Assembly: GCF_009760925.1 (NCBI RefSeq) | Contig: NZ_VRLV01000005.1 | Span: 248,001-312,000, forward strand | Length of the DNA stretch: 64,000 nt | Source of the DNA: Nonomuraea typhae | Lineage (GTDB): Bacteria; Actinomycetota; Actinomycetes; Streptosporangiales; Streptosporangiaceae | Reading direction: 5' to 3' | In this document: positions 38,761-46,961 of the stretch, piece by piece | How the letters are laid out: each line of letters begins with the position of its first letter | Numbering within the stretch: position 1 is the first letter of the stretch | Made by a program: the position numbers and the translations under genes | Notes under the pieces: model-generated | Database searches by the model: none | The model's input: the letters and a program-made list of their open reading frames with translations, nothing else | What the model was told of the DNA's origin: nothing

Positions 38761-40524
38761 TCAGTTGTTAGTGTGTTTGCGGGCGAAATCTAGCTGAAGT
38801 GCCATTTGGGCAATACGCTCGGACGTCACCAGCGAGCCGCGCACCGCGTCATAGGTGTAGATCTCATGCTCGCGGCCGTGCTCGGCGAGTTTCGCTACGT
38901 ACTTCTCGATCTGCCGCAAAGGGCAGCGGATATCGTTTTCACCAGCCAGGATCAGCACCGGGCTCTTGACCCGGTCCACGTAGGTGATCGGGGAACTGGC
39001 CACGTAGCGCTCCGGCTGCTCGTCCGGCGAACCGCCGAACAACGAGCGCTGGTAGGCGCGCAGGCTCTCCGCCTCGTCCTCGTAGCAGGTCGGGTGGCAG
39101 GCGATCGGGACCGCCGCGATGCCCGCCTTCCAGAACTCCGGCTGCGTGCCCAGCGCGAGCAACGCCAGATACCCGCCCCAGGCGGTGCCCGCGATCACCA
39201 TGCGCTCCGGGTCGGTGACGCCGCGTCCCACCACCCACTCGCGCACCGCGGAGACGTCGGCCAGCTCGATGTGGCCCACATCGCCGTGCAGGGCGTCCCG
39301 CCAGGCCGTGCCGTACCCGGTGGAGCCGCGGTAGTTGACCCGGACGACGGCGAAACCCGCGTCCACCCAGGCGGCCACCTCGGGCGAGTAGGAGTCGCGG
39401 TCCTGCGCGGTGGGGCCGCCGTGGAGGAGGAAGACGGTCGGGAAGGGAGCGCTCCCGCCCTCGGGACGGGAGATCAGCGCGTGGATGCGGCCGCCGGGTC
39501 CTTCGACGTCGATGTCCTCGACCGGGACGCTGGGCGGGGCGGCGGGGCCGGACGGGTTCATCACGACCTGGCCGTTGCTGGAGCGCACCACGGGCGGGCG
39601 GGAGCCGCTGGACCAGGTGTATTCGACGTGGCCGCCGGGCCGTGGCGTCGCCTCGTCGATCACGCCGTGCGGGATCTCGATCGGGGTCAGGCCGCCGCCG
39701 GCCAGGTCGTAGCGGTGCAGGTGGCTGCGGGCGCGGTCCTCGCGGGTGATGAGCAGGGCGCGGCCGTCGGCGTACCACTCGGCGGTGAGGTCGCCGGGGT
39801 CCTTCAGCCAGATCTCGCGCTGCTCGCCGGAGACCGGGTCCCAGAGCAGCGGTTCGAGGCGGCGCCGGCGCTCGTGCAGCGTGAGCAGGCGGCGGTCGCC
39901 CATGATGGGGGCGAAGCGCAGGCCGATGACGCCTTTGTCCGGGCCGTCGTAGAGTTCGCCGACGGTGTCGCCGTTCTGGCGGACCACCCGGAGCGCGGGG
40001 CGGCGGAAGTCGCCGTATTCGCCGTGGTTGATGGCGATGAGGGTGCCGTCGAGGGAGATGTCGGCGACCCAGCCCGCCTCGGTGTGCTCGTGGATGAGCC
40101 TGGTGGGTTCGCCGTGCCGTACCAGATAGATGCGGAAGACGCCGTCACCGGCCAGGCTGATGGCCGCGGCGCCGGTGGCGGAGAGGACGATGCCGCCGGT
40201 CTGGGCCTGCGGGATGTCCGGATCGACGGGTACGTCGGGGCCGCCGGTGAACGGCTGGCGCATCCAGCCGCCGAGCTCGTTGCCCTCGGGGTCGGCGAAC
40301 CAGTAGATCCACTGGCCGGTGGGGTCGATGGCGGCGTGGGCGGTGCCCTTGGGCTGGTCGGTGACCTGGCGGGTGACTCCGGCGGTGCGGTCCCAGGCGT
40401 AGACCTCCCAGGTACCGGTGACGTTGCTCCTGTAGATCGAGCGGTTCGGGGCCTGGCGCGCCCAGGCGGGCAACGTCATGCGCGGCGCCCGGAACCTGGC
40501 CTGCCAGCGTTCCTCCGCCTTCAT
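38761..40524 (-). CDS. S9 prolyl-oligopeptidase family protein lacking catalytic Ser and His
   Basis: 587 residues: an N-terminal beta-propeller (about 25-330) and a C-terminal alpha/beta hydrolase domain (about 340-585) with the oxyanion-side HGGPTAQDRDSYSPEV and NYRGSTGYGTAW. The nucleophile elbow, normally GxSxGG, reads GTAWGG, so the serine is alanine. The charge-relay aspartate is present in GENDIRCP, but the expected GHG histidine is replaced in DAVRGSLV. Two of three triad residues are gone, which marks a pseudopeptidase with an otherwise intact fold. It may bind peptides or act as a regulatory subunit. It probably forms a unit with the APC permease downstream. Confidence 0.85.
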   Translation of the reverse strand: MKAEERWQARFRAPRMTLPAWARQAPNRSIYRSNVTGTWEVYAWDRTAGVTRQVTDQPKGTAHAAIDPTGQWIYWFADPEGNELGGWMRQPFTGGPDVPVDPDIPQAQTGGIVLSATGAAAISLAGDGVFRIYLVRHGEPTRLIHEHTEAGWVADISLDGTLIAINHGEYGDFRRPALRVVRQNGDTVGELYDGPDKGVIGLRFAPIMGDRRLLTLHERRRRLEPLLWDPVSGEQREIWLKDPGDLTAEWYADGRALLITREDRARSHLHRYDLAGGGLTPIEIPHGVIDEATPRPGGHVEYTWSSGSRPPVVRSSNGQVVMNPSGPAAPPSVPVEDIDVEGPGGRIHALISRPEGGSAPFPTVFLLHGGPTAQDRDSYSPEVAAWVDAGFAVVRVNYRGSTGYGTAWRDALHGDVGHIELADVSAVREWVVGRGVTDPERMVIAGTAWGGYLALLALGTQPEFWKAGIAAVPIACHPTCYEDEAESLRAYQRSLFGGSPDEQPERYVASSPITYVDRVKSPVLILAGENDIRCPLRQIEKYVAKLAEHGREHEIYTYDAVRGSLVTSERIAQMALQLDFARKHTNN

Positions 40525-40667
40525 GCGGCGCGTCCCCTCCCTCTGGAACCGCGCTTCCCGGGCGCGGGTTGGCGTCCAGTATCGCGCCTGTGTCGCGGAA
40601 ATACTTGGGGAATGTGGGGGAATTTCGGACTAAATACCCCATCAGTAACACGGGTCCCTTATGTCCG

Positions 40668-41519
40668 TCAAGGAACGGACCTTGATCGCGTCACCACCCC
40701 GAAGATAGACAGTTGAAATGCGACGTGGGTTGACATCTTTCGCAGATTTTTCTCCCGCAACAGCCCCGAAATCCTGGCACGCAGCACATCCTCCTCCAAG
40801 TGCCACGCGCTCGGACCCATGCCGACCACCGCGGCGATCTCCTCCGCCCCGAGCTCCAGATCGTAGGCGAGCTCCCGCTGCTCGACCAGCGTGAACTCCG
40901 GCAGCCCGCGCGCCACCCGATCCTGTTTGTCCGCATCGACCGTCAGCAACCCCAGCCCGGACACCAGGGGTTCCAGATGCCGTACGGCCGGCGTCACGAC
41001 GACCAGCCGCCCGCCCGCACGCAGAACCCGGGCGAACTCCGACCCGTTGCGCGGCGCGAACACGTCGAGCACCACGTCGGCCACGCCGGAGGCGATCGGC
41101 AGGGGCTGCCACACGTCCCCGACGAAGGCCCCGATCCGCTCGTGCGCCCGCGCGGCCCGCTTCACCGCGTGCTTGGAGACGTCGAAGGCGATCCCCACTC
41201 CGCCGGGCCCGAGCGCACGGGCGAGGTAGTACCCGGTGCCGGCCCCCGCCTCCACGGTGACGGCGGCGCCGGAGCAGAGCTTCGCCAGTTCCGCGGCCAG
41301 CGGGGCGTAGTGGCCGGCGGCCAGGAAGGCGTCGCGGGCGGCGACCATCTGGGGGGTGTCGGCGGTGCCGGGCGATCTGGAGCCGGTCAGCAGGCTCACG
41401 TACCCCTGGCGGGCGACGTCGAAGGCGTGACCGGAGGCGCAGCGCACCGTGCCCGGCAGCAACTCCAGGGATCCCCGGCAGACGGGGCAGACCAGGTAGG
41501 GGACGACGTCGGCAAGCAC
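40668..41519 (-). CDS. 23S rRNA (guanine-N1) methyltransferase, RlmA/TlrB family
   Basis: 283 residues. An N-terminal zinc site (LVCPVCRGSL, then CASGHAFDVARQGYVSLL) defines the RlmA group. The SAM-binding methyltransferase has VEAGAGTGYYLARAL and LDVFAPRNGSEFARVLRAGG. In this family enterobacterial RlmA methylates G745 and Gram-positive/TlrB enzymes G748 of 23S rRNA; the latter gives tylosin and mycinamycin resistance. Which base is targeted cannot be read from the sequence. It is monocistronic, 94 bp downstream of the rho-like gene's 3' side. Confidence 0.88.
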   Translation of the reverse strand: MLADVVPYLVCPVCRGSLELLPGTVRCASGHAFDVARQGYVSLLTGSRSPGTADTPQMVAARDAFLAAGHYAPLAAELAKLCSGAAVTVEAGAGTGYYLARALGPGGVGIAFDVSKHAVKRAARAHERIGAFVGDVWQPLPIASGVADVVLDVFAPRNGSEFARVLRAGGRLVVVTPAVRHLEPLVSGLGLLTVDADKQDRVARGLPEFTLVEQRELAYDLELGAEEIAAVVGMGPSAWHLEEDVLRARISGLLREKNLRKMSTHVAFQLSIFGVVTRSRSVP

Positions 41520-41613
41520 CAGCCCATTAAAGCCAACCCGGCACGGTGGGGATGCCGCCTGAGGGAGTTAGGGCACCGGGTTGCGGCCCTCGGCGAGGGA
41601 AGGCCGTGATCGG

Positions 41614-42693
41614 TCAGGATGCCGCCTGGAGGAGGAAGGCGGCGTTCGACGGGGTTTCGCGGAGCTTGTCGATGAGCAGTTCGGTGCCCTTGCCGCGATC
41701 CAGCGAGGTGAGCATGCGGCGCAGTTTCCACACGATCTCCTGCTCGTCCGCGTGGAGCAGGATCTCCTCGCGCCGCGTCCCCGAGGCGTCGATGTCCACG
41801 GCCGGGAACAGCCGCTTCTCGGCCAGGTCCCTGGTCAGGTGGATCTCGCTGTTGCCGGTGCCCTTGAACTCCTCGTACAGGCTGTCGTCCAGCTTGGAGC
41901 CGGTGCCGACGAGCGCGGTGGCGAGGATGGTGAGCGATCCGCCGTCGAGGACGTTGCGCGCGGCCCCGAAGAACCGCTTGGGCGGGTAGAGCGCGGCGGC
42001 GGCGAGTCCGCCGGTGAGGACGCGCCCGGTCCCGGGCGACAGGTTGTTGTAGGCCCGGCCGAGCCGGGTGAGGGAGTCGAGCAGCACGACCACGTCCTTG
42101 CCCTGCTCGACGAGCCGTTTGGCGCGTTCGATGGCGAGTTCGGCGATCGCGGTGTGCTCGCGGTCGGGGTGGTCGAAGGTCGAGGAGTACACCTCGCCGG
42201 CGATGGTCGCCCTCATTTCGGTCACCTCTTCCGGCCGCTCCCCGACGAGCAGCACGATGAGGTGGATCTCGGGGTGGTTGGCGGTGATGGCGGCGGCCAG
42301 GGCCTGCAGCACCATGGTCTTGCCCGCTTTGGGCGGCGCCACGATGAGCCCGCGCTGGCCTTTGCCGATGGGCGCGAACAGGTCGATGACCCGCGTGGTC
42401 AGGGAGTCGGTCTCGATGGCGAGCCGCTCGGTGGGGTAGATGGGGGTGAGGTCGCCGAAGTGCGGCCGGTCGCGCCACGCGCTCTGACCGTTGACGGTCT
42501 CGACGGTGACGAGCTTGCCGCCGGACGCGGTGGCGGCAATCTGGTCGCCATGGCGCAGTCCGAGCTGGCCGGCCCGGTCGGCGGGGATACGGAGATCGCC
42601 GATATGGGCGGTCTTGCCGCGGATGTCCAGCAGGCCGTGGACCTGCCGGACAGGCGCTTCGGAGCGTTGCTTGGGAATGGTTTGGACAGACAT
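41614..42693 (-). CDS. short Rho transcription termination factor paralogue
   Basis: 359 residues from the ATG at 42693. The RecA-like ATPase is complete: Walker A APPKAGKT, the VGERPEEV strand, Walker B VVVLLDSLTRLGRAYN, and the Q/R-loop region GTGSKLDDSLYEEFKGTGN. The actinobacterial Rho N-terminal extension (hundreds of residues) is missing. The cold-shock-type RNA-binding domain is reduced to about 40 residues (LLDIRGKTAHIGDLRIP) without the aromatic GFLR motif of the primary RNA site. It is therefore a likely second Rho with altered RNA loading, not the housekeeping factor. Confidence 0.85.
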   Translation of the reverse strand: MSVQTIPKQRSEAPVRQVHGLLDIRGKTAHIGDLRIPADRAGQLGLRHGDQIAATASGGKLVTVETVNGQSAWRDRPHFGDLTPIYPTERLAIETDSLTTRVIDLFAPIGKGQRGLIVAPPKAGKTMVLQALAAAITANHPEIHLIVLLVGERPEEVTEMRATIAGEVYSSTFDHPDREHTAIAELAIERAKRLVEQGKDVVVLLDSLTRLGRAYNNLSPGTGRVLTGGLAAAALYPPKRFFGAARNVLDGGSLTILATALVGTGSKLDDSLYEEFKGTGNSEIHLTRDLAEKRLFPAVDIDASGTRREEILLHADEQEIVWKLRRMLTSLDRGKGTELLIDKLRETPSNAAFLLQAAS

Positions 42694-43002
42694 GATGACC
42701 CTCCTCGAGGGCACGCCGACACACGTCGGCTATGGTGAGAATCACGGTGGGCCGGGCCCTCAACACGGGCGGGGCAACCGTAGGGGATGAACAGCGGAGC
42801 CAAGAGCTCAACGCTGCTGGCAACGTATCACACGTTCCGACCCGCACAACGCCTAGCCCTTCGGTGCTATTCCCGGGGGGTCTTCCCGAGTTCACCCCCC
42901 GGCCGAGGTGGGCGGCGGCATAGAACGTGGCAAGCGAGCTGCAGGACCCCTGCAATTCGCTGTGGGTTTCATAGGAGTTAAGAAGCCAATAGGGGGATCA
43001 TC
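42694..43002. other. divergent region between the rho-like and zinc-ribbon genes
   Basis: 309 bp without a credible gene. It contains an inverted repeat, CCGGGGGG (42873-42880) with CCCCCCGG (42895-42902), and the promoters of both divergent units. No confident -10/-35 pair could be assigned. Confidence 0.5.
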
Positions 43003-43143
43003 ATGAGCAGCACCCAATGTCCTAGATGCCAGACCGAACTCGACGAAGGCCCGATCATGTACCGCTGCGCCACCTGCTGCCGCACGGTCTACGCCGCGGA
43101 CCTGGAGAACGACTTCGTAGCCAGGCATTTCGTGGCGGCCTAG
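43003..43143 (+). CDS. 46-residue zinc-ribbon protein
   Basis: A short gene with ATG at 43003, preceded by AGGGGGA, encoding a 46-residue protein. Two CxxC knuckles, CPRC near residue 6 and CATC near residue 22, make a probable four-cysteine zinc ribbon. The rest is acidic with an aromatic tail (LENDFVARHFVAA). It ends 9 bp before the metallo-beta-lactamase gene, so the two probably form an operon. No named family recognised; a nucleic-acid or protein-binding role is inferred from the fold. Confidence 0.75.
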   Translation: MSSTQCPRCQTELDEGPIMYRCATCCRTVYAADLENDFVARHFVAA

Positions 43144-43152
43144 TCTGGGGCG

Positions 43153-43893
43153 GTGCCTCACCAATCGACGATCGTGGCGGGTGTCGACATCACCCCTCTG
43201 TGTGACGCCGTAGGCCCGATGGGCCCGGCTCTCCGCCTGCCATTCCTGGAGACCTTTCTCGGCGCCGAGACCGACGAGGGTCCGTGGGTTCTCCACTTCC
43301 ACTGTTATCTGCTGCGCGGCCGCGACGGCCGGGTCACGCTGGTGGACACCGGCGTCGGCGCGACCGACTCGCCCGCCGCAGTCTGGGCGCCCGTGCCCGG
43401 CCGCCTGCTCGATGAGCTGGCCGCCGCGGGCGCCACCCCCGAGGACGTGGACACGGTCGTCATCACGCACCTGCACAGCGACCACTGCGGCGGCTCGGTG
43501 ACCTCCGGCCGGCCGGTCTTCCCGAACGCCCGCCACGTCATTCAGCGCGCCGAGGTGGACAACGTCTCCGACACGATCAGGACCGCGATCCTCGATCCGC
43601 TCGGCGACACCCTGCACGTCGTCGACGGTGACGCGCAGATCCACCCCGGCATCTGGGTACGGCCGGCACCGGGCCACACCCCCGGTCACCAGATCGTCGA
43701 GACCGGCGGCTTCACCATGCTCGGCGACGTCCTTCACCACCCGGTGCAACTGGCCGATCCGACGATCCGCTACGTCTACGACGACGACTCCGACCTGGCC
43801 GCCAAGACCCGCATGGAGCAGGTGGCCCGGCTGCGCGCGGAAGGCCGGCTGCTGGCGACGGCGCACTTCCCCGACCCCTTCGTGCAGTTGTGA
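43153..43893 (+). CDS. metallo-beta-lactamase fold hydrolase
   Basis: 246 residues from a GTG. The metal-binding signature THLHSDHCGG (HxHxDH) is at about 103-112. The later ligands are the histidine in PAPGHTPGHQ, the aspartate in MLGDVLHHP, and the final histidine in TAHFPDPF. The VDTGVG segment before the motif is typical of glyoxalase II/AttM lactonase-like enzymes. It may hydrolyse a lactone or thioester. It follows the zinc-ribbon gene closely. Confidence 0.88.
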   Translation: MPHQSTIVAGVDITPLCDAVGPMGPALRLPFLETFLGAETDEGPWVLHFHCYLLRGRDGRVTLVDTGVGATDSPAAVWAPVPGRLLDELAAAGATPEDVDTVVITHLHSDHCGGSVTSGRPVFPNARHVIQRAEVDNVSDTIRTAILDPLGDTLHVVDGDAQIHPGIWVRPAPGHTPGHQIVETGGFTMLGDVLHHPVQLADPTIRYVYDDDSDLAAKTRMEQVARLRAEGRLLATAHFPDPFVQL

Positions 43894-44007
43894 CATCCAA
43901 GAGAACGACAACGCTGCGAACCGGGGATGGCCATGAAGGTGTCGGCCGGAGCGCCGCTCTGATCGTGCCGCAGGCCGCGCCCGCCCAGGAGAAGAAGGCG
44001 CGGACGG

Positions 44008-45909
44008 TCAGCGGCCCGCCAGTGCCGGCTGTTCCGACAGCAACGTGCCCGGCAGCCCCACCAGCGCCGTCAGCCCGCCGTACGGCGAGGGGCCGAGCCG
44101 TACCAGGATGCCGTGCCGGGCGGCCAGGCGGGCCACCACGAACAGCCCGAGCCGGTCGCTCTGCGCCAGGTCGAACTCGGGGGTGGCCTCCAGCCGCGCG
44201 TTGAGCTCGTCGATCTCGGTGCGGGTCAGCCCGAGCCCCCGGTCCTCGATCTCGATGCTGAGCCCGTGCGGGGTGATGGTGCTGCGCAGGTCCACCCGGG
44301 TCTGCGGCGGCGAGAACAGCGTGGCGTTCTCCACGAGCTCGGCCACGAGGTGGGCGACGTCGGTGACGGCGCTGCCGGCCAGGGCGATGGCGGGCGGCTG
44401 GAGCACCTCGACGCGCTGGTACTCCTCCACCTCGGCGACGGCGGCGCGCAGCACGTCGAGGATGGGCACCGGGTTGCGCCAGCCGCGTCCGGGCGCCTGC
44501 CCCGACAGGATGATCAGGCTTTCCGCGTGCCGTCGCATGCGGGTGGTCAGGTGGTCGAGCTTGAACAGGTCTTCCAGCTCTTCGGGGTCCTCGGTGCCGC
44601 GCTCCATGCCGTCGAGCTGGAGGAGCTGGCGGTGCAGCAGCGACTGGTTGCGCCGGGCGAGGTTGACGAAGACCTGGTTGACGCCGTGCCGGAGCCTGGC
44701 CTGGCCGACGGCGGCCTCGACGGCGGTGCTCTGCACGCTGTTGAACGCCTGGACGATGTCGTGGACCTCGGTGGTGTTGGCTGCCACGGTCAGGGGCTCG
44801 ATCTGGATGGGCTCCGGCGCCTGGTTGCCGGCCCGCAGCCGCTGGACGAGGCCGCGCAGCCGTACCTCGGCCAGTTCCGCGGCGGCGGCGCGGAGGGCGG
44901 CCAGCTCGCGGACGAGGCGGCGGCGGAAGCGCAGCGAGAGGCCGATGGAGGCGATGACGGCGAGCAGGCCGACGCCGCCCGCGATGCCGATCTTGATGAG
45001 GATGGCGTTGGCGGTGGGGTTGACCCGGCTCACGATGCCGCGGGTGGCCTCGAGCTGGTTGCGTTCGACGGCGGTCCAGAGGTTGCTCGCGTCGGTGGGC
45101 CAGGTGGCCGCGCCGGCGGGCAGGCCGTTGAAGGTGGCCTGGCCGCCCAGGAGGTCCTCGAGTTCGAGGAACTCGCGGTAGGCGGGTCCGGCCACGAGCG
45201 CGTCGTACGGCGCGCGCAGCCCGTCGTCGAGCTGGGCCAGCGCCTGGGTGAACAGCAGCCGCCGGGTGGCGACCATGCCGGTGAACGCCTCGCGCTCGCC
45301 CTTGCCGACCTTGCCGACGTCGAGGACGACCGTGACCACGGCCCGTTCGCGGGCGAGGAGCTCCTTGGCCTCGCCGAGCATGGTGATGGCGCGGGCCTGC
45401 CGGTAGAGCGAGGTGTCGGGGACGAGGATCATCGCGTCGTACATGCGGTAGACCGCGTCGACGATCCGGTTGTAGCCGATGATCACGTCGAGGGGCCGGG
45501 GCGCGTAGCCGGAGGCGATGGTCCGGATGTCGGGCAGTTGTTCCAGCGCGGTGTTGAGGCCGCGCAGCTGGGCGTCCATCTCGGGGGAGATGTTCTGCTC
45601 GGCGGCGGCGAGCTGGTGCAGGCGCTTCAGGGCGTGGTCGGTCTGCCCGCGCTGTTTGGCCACCTCGTCGCCCTGGCGTTTGCCGGAGATGTGCTCGATG
45701 GACAGCTGGCGCTCGGTCTGGAGCTGGATGACGACCTGCTCGGCCGGGTCCACCAGGTTGTTGACCAGGTTGTTGATCTCCAGGAGGCGCATTCCCTCAC
45801 CGCCGGTCAGCCCCGCGGCGAACGCCCATAGACCCACCAGCGAGACCAGCGGGACGAACAGCAGGACCAGGAGCTTGAGCGCAATGGGGCGGCCACGCTG
45901 GGGGGGCAT
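44008..45909 (-). CDS. NIT-domain sensor histidine kinase (CvnA-like)
   Basis: 633 residues. Transmembrane helix 1 (about 10-30), an extracytoplasmic nitrate/nitrite-sensing (NIT) domain (35-305) and transmembrane helix 2 (about 310-330) are followed by a HAMP-like linker, the helical phospho-acceptor region with LLHRQLLQLDGMERG, and an HATPase with ELVENATLFSPP, EDRGLGLT and GLFVVARLAARHG. This is the architecture of the first gene (CvnA) of actinobacterial conservons, normally followed by a roadblock protein, a DUF742 protein and a Ras-like GTPase. None of these follow here, so it is an orphan copy. Confidence 0.9.
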   Translation of the reverse strand: MPPQRGRPIALKLLVLLFVPLVSLVGLWAFAAGLTGGEGMRLLEINNLVNNLVDPAEQVVIQLQTERQLSIEHISGKRQGDEVAKQRGQTDHALKRLHQLAAAEQNISPEMDAQLRGLNTALEQLPDIRTIASGYAPRPLDVIIGYNRIVDAVYRMYDAMILVPDTSLYRQARAITMLGEAKELLARERAVVTVVLDVGKVGKGEREAFTGMVATRRLLFTQALAQLDDGLRAPYDALVAGPAYREFLELEDLLGGQATFNGLPAGAATWPTDASNLWTAVERNQLEATRGIVSRVNPTANAILIKIGIAGGVGLLAVIASIGLSLRFRRRLVRELAALRAAAAELAEVRLRGLVQRLRAGNQAPEPIQIEPLTVAANTTEVHDIVQAFNSVQSTAVEAAVGQARLRHGVNQVFVNLARRNQSLLHRQLLQLDGMERGTEDPEELEDLFKLDHLTTRMRRHAESLIILSGQAPGRGWRNPVPILDVLRAAVAEVEEYQRVEVLQPPAIALAGSAVTDVAHLVAELVENATLFSPPQTRVDLRSTITPHGLSIEIEDRGLGLTRTEIDELNARLEATPEFDLAQSDRLGLFVVARLAARHGILVRLGPSPYGGLTALVGLPGTLLSEQPALAGR

Positions 45910-45973
45910 GCGACCTCCGGGTGCACGATGCGAGCGCCTCGCACCTTACACCCGGAGACGCCGGATTTGGGCG

Positions 45974-46348
45974 CTATGCCGGATGATCCTCGGTCCGCCG
46001 GTGACTGCCGGCAACGAGCCGGTCATGGTTCTGCCGGGGAGCCTCGTGCTCCAGTCGGCGCTCGAGCGCCCGCTTCTCCTCTTCCAGCCGAGCGGCCTCG
46101 TGCCGGTTGTGGCGCGACTCCCGGCGGCGCACGGCCGCCCGCCGCGCCCCCGAGTTGACCATCGCGATGCCGATCAGCAGAACCGCGGCGACCGCGGCGC
46201 CCGCGACGAACATCTCCAGATGGTTCGGCGCGAAGGAGTAGTTGAGGATGGTGAAGGACGCGTCGGTGGCCGTCGCACTCGGCTCCATCGCCGCCACGAC
46301 GATCGCACCGGTCGCGATCAGTACGAGAACAAGACCCAAAACGATCAT
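45974..46348 (-). CDS. small membrane protein with charged coiled-coil tail
   Basis: 124 residues: two transmembrane helices (about 1-22 and 45-66) and a strongly charged Arg/Glu-rich cytoplasmic tail (70-124) that should form a coiled coil (EEEKRALERRLEHE). No family recognised, though the outline is LapA-like. The ATG follows GAGGTGAATTCAG. It stands 64 bp upstream of the NIT kinase on the same strand and could be its accessory partner. Confidence 0.75.
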   Translation of the reverse strand: MIVLGLVLVLIATGAIVVAAMEPSATATDASFTILNYSFAPNHLEMFVAGAAVAAVLLIGIAMVNSGARRAAVRRRESRHNRHEAARLEEEKRALERRLEHEAPRQNHDRLVAGSHRRTEDHPA

Positions 46349-46433
46349 CTGAATTCACCTCGGCGGTTGCTGCTGCCCCGCCGAGGGGGAAATATGCGTG
46401 CTTTCCCTGGAGCGCCAGGTCACGATTGGTCTC

Positions 46434-46961
46434 ATGAGACCCGGACCAGGCCAGGTGCTGCACTTCTCCGAGGACCCGACCATCGACCAGTTCGAGCCCC
46501 ACGTCGCCAGGACCTCGTCGCGGCGCGAGCCGTACGTCTGGGCCGTCGGTCCCGACCGCTGCCCCGACTACTGGTTCCCGCGCGACTGCCCGCGGGCGAT
46601 GGCCTGGAAGGGGCCGCGCACCACCGAGCGGGACGCCGAGCGCATCATCGGTGCCGGCTCCGGCGACCGGGTGCACGCCATCGAGTACGGCTGGCTCAAG
46701 GCGATCATGGATGTCAGGTTGTACGCCTACCGGCTGCCGGCCGAGCCGTTCCGGCCCATCGGAGACCCGCCGCACGCGGTCGTCGCCGAGGTGCCGGTGG
46801 TGCCGCTGGGGCCGCCGGAGCCGGTGACCGACCTGATCGACCTGCACGAGGAGGCCGGGATCCAGCTTCGCGTGCTCGACAACCTCTGGCCGTTCTGGAA
46901 CCAGGTCACCGCGAGCACACTGGAGTTCAGCGGGATACGGCTGCGCAACGCTCGTCGATGA
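46434..46961 (+). CDS. DUF6886 family protein
   Basis: 175 residues beginning RPGPGQVLHFSEDPTI after the ATG at 46434. It contains the conserved YVWAVGPDRCPDYWFPRDCP and ends STLEFSGIRLRNARR. The family is found in actinomycetes and some other bacteria and has no known function. The fold is probably related to small ADP-ribosyl- or RES-like domains, which I cannot prove. Starts 12 codons upstream are possible but less conserved. Its 3' end overlaps convergent panE by 35 bp. Confidence 0.8.
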   Translation: MRPGPGQVLHFSEDPTIDQFEPHVARTSSRREPYVWAVGPDRCPDYWFPRDCPRAMAWKGPRTTERDAERIIGAGSGDRVHAIEYGWLKAIMDVRLYAYRLPAEPFRPIGDPPHAVVAEVPVVPLGPPEPVTDLIDLHEEAGIQLRVLDNLWPFWNQVTASTLEFSGIRLRNARR

